Source of the DNA: Catellatospora tritici
GTDB taxonomy: Bacteria; Actinomycetota; Actinomycetes; Mycobacteriales; Micromonosporaceae
Reading direction: 5' to 3'
Assembly: GCF_019083965.1 (NCBI RefSeq)
Contig: NZ_JAHRCY010000014.1
Coordinates: 125,940 to 189,939, forward strand
DNA: 64,000 nucleotides
Shown here: positions 34,558-43,383 of the stretch, one piece after another
Layout of the letters: each line of letters starts with the position of its first letter
Numbering within the stretch: position 1 is the stretch's first letter
The notes under the pieces: model-generated
Seen by the model: the letters and a program-made list of their open reading frames with translations, nothing else
What the model was told of the DNA's origin: nothing
Database searches by the model: none
Program-made: the position numbers and the translations under genes

Positions 34558-35904
34558 ATGGGCAAGGAAACCGACCACCTCTGGATGCACTTCACCCGGA
34601 TGGGTGCCTACCGCGACGGCAACGTGCCGACGATCGTGCGAGGTGAGGGCGCCTACGTGTGGGACAGCAACGGCAAGCGCTACCTCGACGGGCTCGCCGG
34701 GCTGTTCACCGTCAACGCCGGCCACGGCCGGGCGGAACTGGCCGACGCGGGCGCCAAGCAGGCCCACGAGCTGGCGTTCTTCCCGCTGTGGTCGTACGCC
34801 CACCCGAAGGCCATCGAGCTGGCCGACCGGATCGCCTCGCTGACCCCGGGCGACCTCAACCGGGTCTTCTTCACCACCGGCGGCTCCGAGGCGGTGGAGA
34901 GCGCGTGGAAGCTCGCCCGCTCGTACTTCAAGAAGGTCGGCCAGCCGCTGCGGCACAAGGTGGTCAGCCGCTACCTGGCCTACCACGGCACCTCGCTGGG
35001 CGCGCTGTCGATCACCGGTGTGCCCGCGTTCCGGGCCGAGTTCGAGCCGCTGGTGCCCGGCGGCATCAAGGTGCCCAACACCAACTTCTACCGCGCGCCC
35101 GAGCACGGCGACGACTACGAGGCCTTCGGGGTATGGGCCGCCGACGAGATCGCCCGCGCCATCGAGCGCGAGGGGCCGGAGACCGTCGCCGCGGTGTTCC
35201 TGGAGCCGGTGCAGAACGCGGGCGGCTGCTTCCCCGCCCCGCCCGGCTACTTCCAGCGGGTACGCGAGATCTGCGACCGGTACGGCGTACTCATGGTCTC
35301 CGACGAGGTCATCTGCTCCTGGGGTCGCCTCGGCGAGTACTTCGGTGCCCAGTACTACGGCTACCAGCCCGACATCATCACCACCGCCAAGGCGCTGACC
35401 TCGGGCTACTCCCCGCTCGGCGCGATGATCGCCAGCGACCGGCTGATGGAGCCGTTCCTGGCCGACGGGCAGATGTTCGCCCACGGCATCACCTTCGGCG
35501 GGCACCCGGTCGGCTGCGCGGTGGCCATGGCCAACCTCGACATCTTCGAACGGGAGAACCTGGTCGGGCACGTACGCGAGAACGCGCCCGCCTTCCGGGC
35601 CACCCTGGAGAAGCTGTACGACCTGCCGATCGTCGGCGACGTGCGCGGCGAGGGCTACTTCTACGGCATCGAACTGGTCAAGGACAAGACGACCCGGGAG
35701 ACGTTCAACGCCGAGGAGTCGGAGAAGCTGATCCGCGGCTTCCTGTCCACGGCGCTGTTCGACGCCGGGCTGTACTGCCGCGCCGACGACCGGGGCGACC
35801 CGGTGATCCAGCTGTCCCCCGCGCTGATCTGCACCCAGACCGAGTTCGACGAGATGGAGCAGATCCTGCGCGACGTGCTGACCCGGGCCTCGAATCTGCT
35901 GTGA
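34558..35904 (+). CDS. Class III omega-aminotransferase, likely putrescine/polyamine:pyruvate
   Basis: A 448-residue PLP enzyme resembling SpuC-type polyamine:pyruvate aminotransferases (LWMHFTRMGAYRDGNVPTIVRG, FFTTGGSEAVESAWKLAR, Schiff-base lysine in ITTAKALTSGYSPLGAM). It would convert putrescine to 4-aminobutanal, the substrate of both PatD-like dehydrogenases in the window. GGAG lies upstream of ATG 34558. Its stop overlaps the start of the next gene (GTGA), so the two are coupled. Substrate is inferred from family and context. Confidence 0.87.
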   Translation: MGKETDHLWMHFTRMGAYRDGNVPTIVRGEGAYVWDSNGKRYLDGLAGLFTVNAGHGRAELADAGAKQAHELAFFPLWSYAHPKAIELADRIASLTPGDLNRVFFTTGGSEAVESAWKLARSYFKKVGQPLRHKVVSRYLAYHGTSLGALSITGVPAFRAEFEPLVPGGIKVPNTNFYRAPEHGDDYEAFGVWAADEIARAIEREGPETVAAVFLEPVQNAGGCFPAPPGYFQRVREICDRYGVLMVSDEVICSWGRLGEYFGAQYYGYQPDIITTAKALTSGYSPLGAMIASDRLMEPFLADGQMFAHGITFGGHPVGCAVAMANLDIFERENLVGHVRENAPAFRATLEKLYDLPIVGDVRGEGYFYGIELVKDKTTRETFNAEESEKLIRGFLSTALFDAGLYCRADDRGDPVIQLSPALICTQTEFDEMEQILRDVLTRASNLL

Positions 35905-37211
35905 CTGTCTCACTGTGGCGGGACACCGCGGGCGGCGCCGTCGCGCCCCGCCCGCGGCTGTCCGGCGACCTCGACGTCGACGTGGCGATCGTCGGCGCGG
36001 GCTACACCGGCCTGTGGACGGCGTACTACCTGCGCCGCGCCGACCCGAACCTGCGCGTCGCGATCGTCGAGGCGGAGCAGGCCGGGTTCGGCGCCTCCGG
36101 CCGCAACGGCGGCTGGTGCTCCGGCCTGCTGCCGGTCTCGCTGCCCAAACTGGAGCGGCGGCACGGCCGGGACGCGGCGGTCGCGTTCCAGGCCGCCATG
36201 AACACCACCGTCGACGAGGTCGGCAAGGTCGCCGCCGCCGAGGGCATCGACTGCGACTTCGCCAAGGGCGGCTCGCTGGGGCTGGCCCGCTCGGCCCGGC
36301 AGTGGCACGAGGCACGGGCCGAGGCGGCGCAGGCGGCCGCGTACGGGTTCGAGCTGGAACTGCTCGGCCCGGCCGAGGCACGGGCCCGCTGCGGCGCCAC
36401 CGACGTGCACGGCGGGACCTGGAACCCGCACTGCGCCGCGCTGCACCCGCTCAAGCTGGCGCGCGGGCTGGCTCGCACCATCGAGCGGCAGGGCGTGCCG
36501 ATCTACGAGAAGACCCCGGCGCTGGAACTGGCGCCGGGTGCCGTACGCACCGCGTACGGCACGGTCCGGGCGCGGTTCGTGGTCCGGGCGACCGAGGGGT
36601 ACACCCCCGGACTGCCCGGCTCCCGGCGCGCGGTGGTGCCGATCTACTCGTTGATGGTGGCGACCGCGCCACTGCCCGATTCGTTCTGGGCCCGGACCGG
36701 GCTGGCCGCGCGGGAGACGTTCACCGACCTGCGCCGACTGGTCATCTACGGGCAGCGCACCGCCGACGGGCGGCTGGCGTTCGGCGGGCGCGGGGCGCCG
36801 TACCACTTCGGGTCGGCGGTGCGGCCGTCGTACGACACCGCGCCGCGCGTGCACGACGCGCTACGGCACACCCTGCGCGAGCTGTTCCCGGCGCTGGACG
36901 GCACCGAGTTCACCCACGCCTGGGGCGGACCGCTGGGCATCGCCCGGGACTGGCACCCGTCCGTGGGCCTCGACCGCGCCACCGGCCTGGCCTGGGCCGG
37001 GGGCTACGTCGGTGACGGGGTGGCCGCCACCAACCTGGCCGGACAGACCCTGGCCGACCTGATCACCGGCCATGAGACCGAACGCACCGCCCTGCCCTGG
37101 GTGAACCACCGCTCCCCGAACTGGGAGCCGGAGCCGCTGCGCTGGCTGGGCATCAACGCGGGCCTGCGCGGCGTCGTGGCATTGGACGCCCTCTCCCGCC
37201 TGCGCTCTTGA
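35901..37211 (+). CDS. FAD-dependent oxidoreductase (amine/D-amino acid oxidase type)
   Basis: A 436-residue protein with FAD motif AIVGAGYTGLWTAYYLRRADP near residue 30, GFGASGRNGGWCSGL and the C-terminal WAGGYVGDGVAATNLAGQTLADL. Start GTG 35901 overlaps the aminotransferase stop; the same frame is open 1.2 kb upstream, but that is a shadow of the aminotransferase gene. It is a second, diverged member of the family encoded at 24891-26303, suggesting oxidation of a different amine in the same pathway. Confidence 0.88.
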   Translation: MTVSLWRDTAGGAVAPRPRLSGDLDVDVAIVGAGYTGLWTAYYLRRADPNLRVAIVEAEQAGFGASGRNGGWCSGLLPVSLPKLERRHGRDAAVAFQAAMNTTVDEVGKVAAAEGIDCDFAKGGSLGLARSARQWHEARAEAAQAAAYGFELELLGPAEARARCGATDVHGGTWNPHCAALHPLKLARGLARTIERQGVPIYEKTPALELAPGAVRTAYGTVRARFVVRATEGYTPGLPGSRRAVVPIYSLMVATAPLPDSFWARTGLAARETFTDLRRLVIYGQRTADGRLAFGGRGAPYHFGSAVRPSYDTAPRVHDALRHTLRELFPALDGTEFTHAWGGPLGIARDWHPSVGLDRATGLAWAGGYVGDGVAATNLAGQTLADLITGHETERTALPWVNHRSPNWEPEPLRWLGINAGLRGVVALDALSRLRS

Positions 37212-37263
37212 CCACCCGCAGGCTGCGCCCACCGCTGCGCGAGGTCGCCCCGCCGCTCCGCGA

Positions 37264-37319
37264 GGTTTGAAAGGGCCCCTTCTTCGTCGTAAAGCGATAA
37301 GAAGGGGCCCTTCCTTACG
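37264..37319. repeat. Dispersed palindrome family B, copy 2
   Basis: Contains the same 32 bases as the right half of copy 1 (GTAAAGCGATAAGAAGG and onward) and a partly degenerate left arm with 14 perfect pairs next to the loop. It lies between the convergent FAD oxidoreductase and DUF3499 genes, ending three bases before the latter's stop codon. It also marks the right edge of the block inserted between manB and the DUF3499 gene. Confidence 0.92.
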
Positions 37320-37321
37320 TC

Positions 37322-37681
37322 TCAGGCGGGTGGGATGACGCGGAGGTGGCCGCGGCGGCCCGGGGTGGGGGTCGGCGCGGGGTCCGGCGGCTCGGGGGCG
37401 CGCGGGTGCGGGCGGGCCGCCTCGCGCACCGCCTCGGCCAGGGCGACCAGGTCGTCGGTGGTGGGCGGCGGCGGCTCGAACTCGCCGTCGTAGCGGACCA
37501 GCTCCCAGCCCCGGGGGGCGGTCAGGCTCAGCGCGTGCGGCTCGCACAGGTCGTACGTGTGCGGCTCCTGGTGCGCGGCGAGCGGCCCGACCACCGCGGT
37601 CGACTCGGCATAGACATAGGTCAGCGTTGCGACCGCCTGCCGGGGGCAGCCGTTACGAGAGCAACGCCGTGGAGACCTCAC
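37322..37681 (-). CDS. DUF3499 family protein
   Basis: A 119-residue actinobacterial protein beginning RSPRRCSRNGCPRQAVATLTYVYAESTAVVGPL and containing YDLCEPHA. The three cysteines and a histidine suggest a small metal-binding fold. The C-terminal third is Pro-rich and likely disordered. Function unknown; orthologues (Rv3258c in M. tuberculosis, from memory) sit next to the zincin-like gene, whiB2 and manB. Start GTG 37681 fits the family length; a longer frame reaches 37753 but would run into the divergent gene's promoter. Confidence 0.88.
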   Translation of the reverse strand: MRSPRRCSRNGCPRQAVATLTYVYAESTAVVGPLAAHQEPHTYDLCEPHALSLTAPRGWELVRYDGEFEPPPPTTDDLVALAEAVREAARPHPRAPEPPDPAPTPTPGRRGHLRVIPPA

Positions 37682-37801
37682 GGCGTGTGACGTTAGCGCC
37701 CCGCCGGGCGAGTACGCCGTGGATGCGCCGCGACACGCCGAGGGAAGGATCACTCAGGCGTGCCCCGACGGGAAACTGACCGGCGGGGATACATTGGCGA
37801 A

Positions 37802-38248
37802 GTGACCAGTCCCGCCCGCCGCCGCCCCACCGCCGTACGACGCCGCCGCGACCGCCACGGGCGGGGTATGCGCGGCCGCCTGGTCCCCGCGAGCGTGCCG
37901 TTGGCCCGGACCAAGGCGGAGGTCTTCGACGAGCTGGTGCTGGACACGGTCGAGTCGCTGGAGGCGAAGTTCGCCACCGAGCTGGCCGGGGTCGAGTTCG
38001 CGGTGGAGGACGTCCCGCCGGACCTGAACGTGTACGACTCCGACGTGCTGGAGGACGGCCGGGTGCCGCTGGCGCGGCTGCTGCCGGGACGCCCGGGACG
38101 GCACGGCGTGCCGCCCCGGATCGTGGTCTACCGGCGCCCGCTGGAGTTCCGCGCCTCGGACCGCGACGACCTCGGCGAGCTGGTCCGGGACGTGATCGTG
38201 GAGCAGGTGGCGAACCTGCTCGGGCTGAGCCCCGAAGACCTCAGCTGA
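37802..38248 (+). CDS. Zincin-like metallopeptidase-family protein lacking HExxH
   Basis: A roughly 148-residue protein of the family annotated as metallopeptidase (DUF1025/zincin-like). After a basic N-terminus come VFDELVLDTVESLEAKFATELAGVEFAVEDVPP and the region where zincins carry HExxH; here it reads VIVEQVANLLGLSPEDL, with no histidine, so catalysis by the usual mechanism is unlikely. GTG 37802 is a tentative start; ATG 37760 would add 14 residues. Divergent from the DUF3499 gene and convergent with whiB, an arrangement conserved in actinobacteria. Confidence 0.82.
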   Translation: MTSPARRRPTAVRRRRDRHGRGMRGRLVPASVPLARTKAEVFDELVLDTVESLEAKFATELAGVEFAVEDVPPDLNVYDSDVLEDGRVPLARLLPGRPGRHGVPPRIVVYRRPLEFRASDRDDLGELVRDVIVEQVANLLGLSPEDLS

Positions 38249-38254
38249 CATGCC

Positions 38255-38287
38255 CTCCTGCCCCGGGCCCCCCGACCCGGGCAGGAG
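38255..38287. terminator. Hairpin between zincin-like gene and whiB
   Basis: Twelve-base arms with one mismatch (CTCCTGCC... and ...GGCAGGAG; 38255-38266 with 38276-38287), loop of nine bases, between convergent stop codons. Confidence 0.75.
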
Positions 38288-38294
38288 ACAGGCT

Positions 38295-38552
38295 TCAGAC
38301 CGCCCGGCGCTTGAGCTTGCGGCGCTCGCGCTCGGACAGTCCACCCCAGATGCCGAACCGCTCGTCGTGCGAGAGGGCGTACTCCAGGCACTCGGACTTG
38401 ACCTCGCAGCGCGAGCAGATGCGCTTGGCTTCGCGGGTCGATCCACCCTTCTCGGGGAAGAACGCCTCAGGGTCGGTCTGCGAGCACAGCGCGTGCTCCT
38501 GCCACTCGGGCGCGTTGCCCAGCAGATCCGCCACGACGGGGCGACCGTCCAT
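38295..38552 (-). CDS. whiB: WhiB2/WhmD-type iron-sulfur transcriptional regulator
   Basis: An 85-residue WhiB protein. Four cysteines that bind a 4Fe-4S cluster are visible: one in HALCSQTD and three in ICSRCEVKSEC. The GIWGG turn and basic tail RERRKLKRRAV follow, which bind sigma factor and DNA. AGGAGG eight bases upstream fixes ATG 38552. Position beside fbi genes, DUF3499 and the zincin-like gene matches whiB2 (whmD in Mycobacterium, whiB in Streptomyces), linked to septation and sporulation. Expected to be an important developmental regulator here. Confidence 0.95.
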   Translation of the reverse strand: MDGRPVVADLLGNAPEWQEHALCSQTDPEAFFPEKGGSTREAKRICSRCEVKSECLEYALSHDERFGIWGGLSERERRKLKRRAV

Positions 38553-38666
38553 CTCCGCTGCCTCCTTTATGCGCGCCGGGATCACCGGCGCAACCCCCCA
38601 CCCTGGAGAGGGCATCTGTCCACATAGGCGGTTTCGTGGCTGCCGCATCCTCCAGGCCCCACCGGA

Positions 38667-38696
38667 ATTACACGCGTGTCGCACGTGCACCGTCAA
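38667..38696 (-). promoter_or_regulatory. Probable whiB promoter
   Basis: Leftward TTGACG (38691-38696), 18-base spacer, TGTAAT (38667-38672), giving a leader of about 110 bases before the whiB start. The rest of the 393-base gap between whiB and fbiC (38553-38945) shows no gene. Confidence 0.55.
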
Positions 38697-38900
38697 GCTG
38701 ACTCTGGTACACGCCCGGCAGGGCCGTTCGGTGCGGCGGCATTGTCCCGCCACTGCCCTATCGATCCAGACCCGAGAGCGGTAACGGCATCCCGGGCGTG
38801 TCGTGGCGAAATTCTGCTGGCGTGTCGGGCTTGACGTCATCCGGCTGACGGCGATCCGACAGATAGCCGATGATGTCCGTCACCCTGGGCACAACGACGC

Positions 38901-38931
38901 GACGGCCGGGGACGTCACGCCCCCGGCCGTC
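38901..38931 (-). terminator. fbiC terminator
   Basis: Perfect 11-base stem (38901-38911 with 38921-38931) and nine-base loop, 14 bases after the fbiC stop codon in the direction of transcription. Confidence 0.75.
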
Positions 38932-38945
38932 GGTATCTACGCAGG

Positions 38946-41468
38946 TCAGTGCCGGTGTGGCGCGGTCGCGTAACCGGTCGTGCGCTGCCGGGCCGGACGT
39001 CCGGCGGCGGCCGCCACCGCCTCCAGCTGCGCGACGGTACGGGCCGAGCCGTGCGCCGAGCCCGCCATCCGGGAGATCGTCTCCTCCATCAGCGTGCCGC
39101 CCAGGTCGTTGCAGCCGCCGTTCAGCATCGCCACGGTGCCCTCGTCGCCGAGCTTCACCCAGGAGCACTGAATGTTGTCGATCCGGCCATGCAGCAGCAA
39201 CCTGGCCATCGCGTGCACGGCCCGGTTCTCGCGCCAGGTCGCCCCGGCGCGGGACACCCCGGCGAGGTAGATCGGGGCGTTGGTGTGCACGAACGGCAGC
39301 GCCACGAACTCGGTGAAGCCGCCGGTGCGGTCCTGGATCCCGGCGAGCACCCGGAAGTGGCCCAGCCAGTGCCGGGGGTGGTCGACGTGGCCGTACATCA
39401 TCGTGGAGCTGGACCGGATGCCCAGCCGGTGCGCCGTCTCGACCGTCTCCACCCAGGCGGAGGTCGGCAGTTTGCCCTTGGTCAGCACCCAGCGCACCTC
39501 GTCGTCGAGGATCTCGGCCGCCGTGCCGGGAATGGTGTCCAGCCCCGCCTCGCGCAGCCGCGTCAGCCAGTCGGCCACGGACACCCCGGCCTTGGCCGCC
39601 GCGGTGACGATCTCCATCGGACTGAACGCGTGCACGTGCATGCCGGGCACCCGCTCCTTCACCGCCCGGACCAGGTCCGGGTAAACCGAGACGGGCAGCT
39701 GCGGGTCGATGCCGCCCTGCACGCAGATCTCGGTAGCGCCGTCGCGCCACGCTTCCTCGGCCCGGTCGGCGACCTGCGCCACGCTCAGCCGGTAGGCGTC
39801 GGCGTCGCGCTCGCGCTGGGCGAACGCGCAGAACCGGCAGCCGACGTAGCAGACGTTGGAGAAGTTGATGTTGCGGTTGACCACGTACGTCACGTCGTCG
39901 CCGACGGTGGCGGCACGCACGTCGTCGGCGATGCGGCACAGCTCGTCCAGGGCCGGGCCGTCGGCGTGCAGCAGCGCCAGCGCGGCGTCCTCGTGCCGGG
40001 ATTCGAGCAGGTCCGCCGGGTTCTCCCGGGCCACCCGCAGGCCCTCGGCCAGCGCACCGAGGTGTACCGCGGGGGCGGTGCCGCGCCCGGCCGCCTCGGA
40101 GACGGCCGACCAGTCGCCGTACACGGTGTCGAAGTCGGCGCGACGGTCGGCGGCGCGGCCGGTGGTGTCGATGGTGGCGTGCAGGTCGGTGCGGCCCGTG
40201 CCGCCCTCGACCTCGGGCTCCTGCCAGGGGCGGCCGGTCACCGGCGCGTCGGCCACGGCCATCCCGTCGGCGGCGGCCAGCGCCGTGACGTGCGGGTGCA
40301 GGCGCGGGTCGAGCCAGCGCTCGGCGCCTCGGACGTACCCCGGGTAGATCGTGAGCCGCTCCCGCAGCTCGAAGCCGGTGGCCGCGGTCAGCGCCGCCAG
40401 CTCGTCCAGGTGTGGCCAGGGGCGCTCGGGGTTGACGTGGTCCGGCGTCAGCGGCGACACCCCGCCCCAGTCGTCGATCCCGGCCCTGACCAGCAGTTCG
40501 AACGAGGCGTCGATGAGGTTCGGCGGGGCCTGCAGGCGCATGCCCGGCCCGAGCAGCAGCCGCGCGACGGCCACCGTGGCGGCGAGGTCGCGGACCGAGG
40601 CATCCGGCACCGAACGCATCGCGGTGTCGGGCTTGGCGCGGAAGTTCTGCACGATCACCTCCTGGAGGTGGCCGTACTCCCGGGCGCTGCGGCGGATCTC
40701 GAACAGCGCGTCGACCCGCTCGGCGTGCGTCTCACCGATGCCGATCAGGATGCCCGTGGTGAACGGCACCCCGATCCGACCCGCGTCGGCCAGCACCCGC
40801 AGCCGCACCGCCGGTTCCTTGTCGGGCGAGCCGAAGTGCGGGCCGCCGGGCTCCGACCACAGCCGGGTGGCGGTGGTCTCCAGCATCATGCCCATGCTCG
40901 GCGCCACCGGGCGCAGCCGCTGCAGCTCGGCCCAGCTCAGCACACCCGGGTTGAGGTGCGGCAGCAGGCCCGTCTCCTCCAGTACGGCGATCGCCACCGA
41001 GCGCAGATAGTCCAGCGTGGAGGCGTACCCCCGCTCGTCGAGCCACTGCTGCGCGGCCGGCCACCGGTCCTCGGGCCGATCCCCGAGTGTGAACAATGCC
41101 TCTTTGCAGCCGAGCGCGGCGCCCTGCCGGGCGATCGCCAACACCTCGTCGCGGTCCAGGAACGCGGCGGGCAGCTTGTGCGGCACGGTGGCGAAGGTGC
41201 AGTAGTGGCAGCGGTCCCGGCACAGGCGGCTCAGCGGGATGAAGACCTTCTTGGAGAAGGTGATGACGCCGGGGCGTCCGGCGTCGCGCAGGCCCGCGTC
41301 GCGTACGGCGCCGGCCAGGGCCAGCAGTTCGTCGAAGGCCGCGCCCTCGGCACTGAGCAGGGCGGTCGCCTCGGCGGCGTCGAGCGCCTTGCCGGTGCTC
41401 GCCCGTCTCAGCGCGCGCGTCACCTCCGCAGCCGTGACCTGGTGCTGCGCATCCGCTTCGCCGGCCAT
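38946..41468 (-). CDS. fbiC: FO synthase (fused CofG/CofH)
   Basis: Makes the deazaflavin chromophore FO of coenzyme F420 from tyrosine and a flavin-pathway pyrimidine. The 840-residue protein contains two radical-SAM halves, each with its CxxxCxxC cluster motif: CRDRCHYC in the CofG half near residue 70 and CYVGCRFC in the CofH half, near residue 545. The fusion is the normal actinobacterial form. ATG 41468 follows GGAGGGGA. It is divergent from cofD with about 100 bases between, so F420 genes may share control. Confidence 0.97.
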   Translation of the reverse strand: MAGEADAQHQVTAAEVTRALRRASTGKALDAAEATALLSAEGAAFDELLALAGAVRDAGLRDAGRPGVITFSKKVFIPLSRLCRDRCHYCTFATVPHKLPAAFLDRDEVLAIARQGAALGCKEALFTLGDRPEDRWPAAQQWLDERGYASTLDYLRSVAIAVLEETGLLPHLNPGVLSWAELQRLRPVAPSMGMMLETTATRLWSEPGGPHFGSPDKEPAVRLRVLADAGRIGVPFTTGILIGIGETHAERVDALFEIRRSAREYGHLQEVIVQNFRAKPDTAMRSVPDASVRDLAATVAVARLLLGPGMRLQAPPNLIDASFELLVRAGIDDWGGVSPLTPDHVNPERPWPHLDELAALTAATGFELRERLTIYPGYVRGAERWLDPRLHPHVTALAAADGMAVADAPVTGRPWQEPEVEGGTGRTDLHATIDTTGRAADRRADFDTVYGDWSAVSEAAGRGTAPAVHLGALAEGLRVARENPADLLESRHEDAALALLHADGPALDELCRIADDVRAATVGDDVTYVVNRNINFSNVCYVGCRFCAFAQRERDADAYRLSVAQVADRAEEAWRDGATEICVQGGIDPQLPVSVYPDLVRAVKERVPGMHVHAFSPMEIVTAAAKAGVSVADWLTRLREAGLDTIPGTAAEILDDEVRWVLTKGKLPTSAWVETVETAHRLGIRSSSTMMYGHVDHPRHWLGHFRVLAGIQDRTGGFTEFVALPFVHTNAPIYLAGVSRAGATWRENRAVHAMARLLLHGRIDNIQCSWVKLGDEGTVAMLNGGCNDLGGTLMEETISRMAGSAHGSARTVAQLEAVAAAAGRPARQRTTGYATAPHRH

Positions 41469-41571
41469 GCTGACTCCCCTCCGCGCGCTACCCCGTAGTA
41501 GGTACCAACGCCCGCAGGCCAGCGTACGACCCTGCCCCGGCGCGACCGCCGCGGTGCGGGAGGATGTGAGG

Positions 41572-42528
41572 ATGCGGATCGTGGTGCTGGCAGGCGGCAT
41601 CGGCGGCGCGCGGTTCCTCACCGGAGTGCGGGCATATGCCCGCGATACCGGCGCCGAGGTGACCGCGGTCGTCAACGTGGGTGACGACGTGTGGATGCAC
41701 GGGCTGCGCATCACCCCCGACCTGGACTCGGTGATGTACACCCTGGGCGGCGGGATCGACCCCGAGCGCGGCTGGGGTCGCGCGGGCGAGACCTGGACCG
41801 TCAAGGAGGAGCTGGCCAAATACGGCGCCGAGCCCTCCTGGTTCGGCCTCGGCGACCGGGACATCGCCACCCACCTGGTCCGCACCCGGATGCTGAACGC
41901 GGGCTACCCGCTGTCGGCCGTGGTCGCCGCGCTGTGCGACCGCTGGCAGCCGGGCCTGGACCTGCTGCCCGCCACCGACGACCGGCTGGAGACCCACGTG
42001 GTCACCGAGCTCGACGGAGCGGAGCAGGCCATCCACTTCCAGGAGTGGTGGGTGCGCCACCGCGCGCAGGTGCCCGCGAAGCGGTTCGTCTTCGTCGGGG
42101 CCGAGGCCGCCAAACCCGCGCCGGGCGTGCTCGACGCACTGGGCTCGGCCGACGTGGTGCTGGTCGCGCCGAGCAACCCGGTGGTGTCGATCGCGCCGGT
42201 GCTGGCCGTGGCCCCGCTGCGCGACGCGCTGGTCACCGGGCGGGCTCCGGTCGTCGGCGTCTCGCCGATCATCGGTGGCAGCCCGGTGCGCGGCATGGCC
42301 GACAAGTGCCTGGCCGCGCTGGACGTGCCGTGCACGGCCGAGGGCGTGGGCCGACTGTACGGTGCCCGTACCGCCGGTGGGGTGCTCGACGCGTGGCTGG
42401 TCGACACCGCCGACGCGGCGACCGAAGTCCCCGGCGTACGCGTGGGCGCGGCACCGCTGTGGATGACCGACGAGGACGCGACCGCGGCGATGGTCCGCGC
42501 GGCGCTGGAGCTGGGAGGACTGTCGTGA
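41572..42528 (+). CDS. cofD: 2-phospho-L-lactate (phosphoenolpyruvate) transferase FbiA/CofD
   Basis: Transfers the lactyl- or enolpyruvyl-phospho-guanosine product to FO, giving F420-0 or its dehydro form. The 318-residue protein begins [17 protein letters not shown] and has [26 protein letters not shown] and the [17 protein letters not shown] motif of CofD. ATG 41572 is the only sensible start (an earlier ATG hits a stop at once). Its stop overlaps the cofE start (GTGA), so the two are coupled. Confidence 0.96.
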   Translation: MRIVVLAGGIGGARFLTGVRAYARDTGAEVTAVVNVGDDVWMHGLRITPDLDSVMYTLGGGIDPERGWGRAGETWTVKEELAKYGAEPSWFGLGDRDIATHLVRTRMLNAGYPLSAVVAALCDRWQPGLDLLPATDDRLETHVVTELDGAEQAIHFQEWWVRHRAQVPAKRFVFVGAEAAKPAPGVLDALGSADVVLVAPSNPVVSIAPVLAVAPLRDALVTGRAPVVGVSPIIGGSPVRGMADKCLAALDVPCTAEGVGRLYGARTAGGVLDAWLVDTADAATEVPGVRVGAAPLWMTDEDATAAMVRAALELGGLS

Positions 42529-43301
42529 TCGGCGGCTACAGCGTGCACCCGGTGCGCGGCATCGGCGACGTTCGCCCCGGCGACGACCTCGCCAAGCTCA
42601 TCACCGAGGCCGCCCCCTGGCTGGTCGACGGGGACATCCTCGTGGTGACCAGCAAGATCGTGTCCAAGGCCGAGGGCAACCTGGTCGACGTGCCCCAGGC
42701 CGGGCCGGAACGGGAGGCCGCCCGGGAGCGGGTGCTGCGCGAACAGACCGCCCGGCCGGTGGCCACCCGGGGCCACACCCGCATCGTGCAGACCCACCAC
42801 GGGTTCGTGCTCGCCTCGGCCGGGATCGACGCCTCCAACGTCGACCGCTCCCAGCTGGTACTGCTGCCGATCGACCCGGACCGGTCGGCCCGCGAGCTGC
42901 GCACGGTCATGCGTGAGCGGTACGGGCTGGACGTCGCGGTGATCATCAGCGACACGATGGGGCGCCCGTGGCGCAACGGGCTCACCGACGTGGCCCTGGG
43001 CTGCGCGGGCATTCCGCCGCTGCGCGACCACCGGGGCGAGACCGACCCGTACGGCAACGAGCTGCACATCACGCAGATGGCGATCGTGGATGAGCTGGCC
43101 GCCGCGGCGGAGCTGGTCAAGGGCAAGGTCGACCGGGTGCCGGTGGCGGTGGTCCGAGGTTTGATCACCGCGAGCGCCGACGGGCCCGGCGCGGTCGAGA
43201 CGCTGGTCCGCGACGCCGCCCACGACCTGTTCTCGATGGGCACCGCCGAGGCGATCGCCCTGGGCCGCGAACAGGCCGCCGAGAACCACGCCGCGAGTTG
43301 A
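42525..43301 (+). CDS. cofE: Coenzyme F420-0:L-glutamate ligase, stand-alone CofE
   Basis: Adds the glutamate tail to F420-0. The 258-residue protein has the full ligase domain (GDILVVTSKIVSKAEGNLVD, ISDTMGRPWRNGLTDVALGCAGIPPL, GETDPYGNELHITQMAIVDE) starting at GTG 42525 behind GGGAGGA. It ends there: the FMN-binding reductase domain that follows in mycobacterial FbiB (about 450 residues) is missing, and the next 80 bases contain no remnant. Dehydro-F420 reduction would need a separate enzyme not seen in the window. Confidence 0.95.
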   Translation: MIGGYSVHPVRGIGDVRPGDDLAKLITEAAPWLVDGDILVVTSKIVSKAEGNLVDVPQAGPEREAARERVLREQTARPVATRGHTRIVQTHHGFVLASAGIDASNVDRSQLVLLPIDPDRSARELRTVMRERYGLDVAVIISDTMGRPWRNGLTDVALGCAGIPPLRDHRGETDPYGNELHITQMAIVDELAAAAELVKGKVDRVPVAVVRGLITASADGPGAVETLVRDAAHDLFSMGTAEAIALGREQAAENHAAS

Positions 43302-43383
43302 GCTGGAGCCCTTCCGCTCCGCGAACCGAACCCAACCGAACAATGCTCGTCTCGCTGACGCGAGCCGACGAAGGTGCCCTGCC

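Noticed and set aside
34659-35900. N-terminal extension giving an 850-residue fusion with the FAD oxidoreductase
   Set aside because: The extra 414 residues are an Arg/Gly/Ala-rich shadow of the aminotransferase frame; the FAD protein begins properly at GTG 35901.
38949-41498. 849-residue plus-strand open frame opposite fbiC
   Set aside because: FbiC on the minus strand has both radical-SAM motifs; the antisense frame is rich in His/Arg/Gly shadow sequence.
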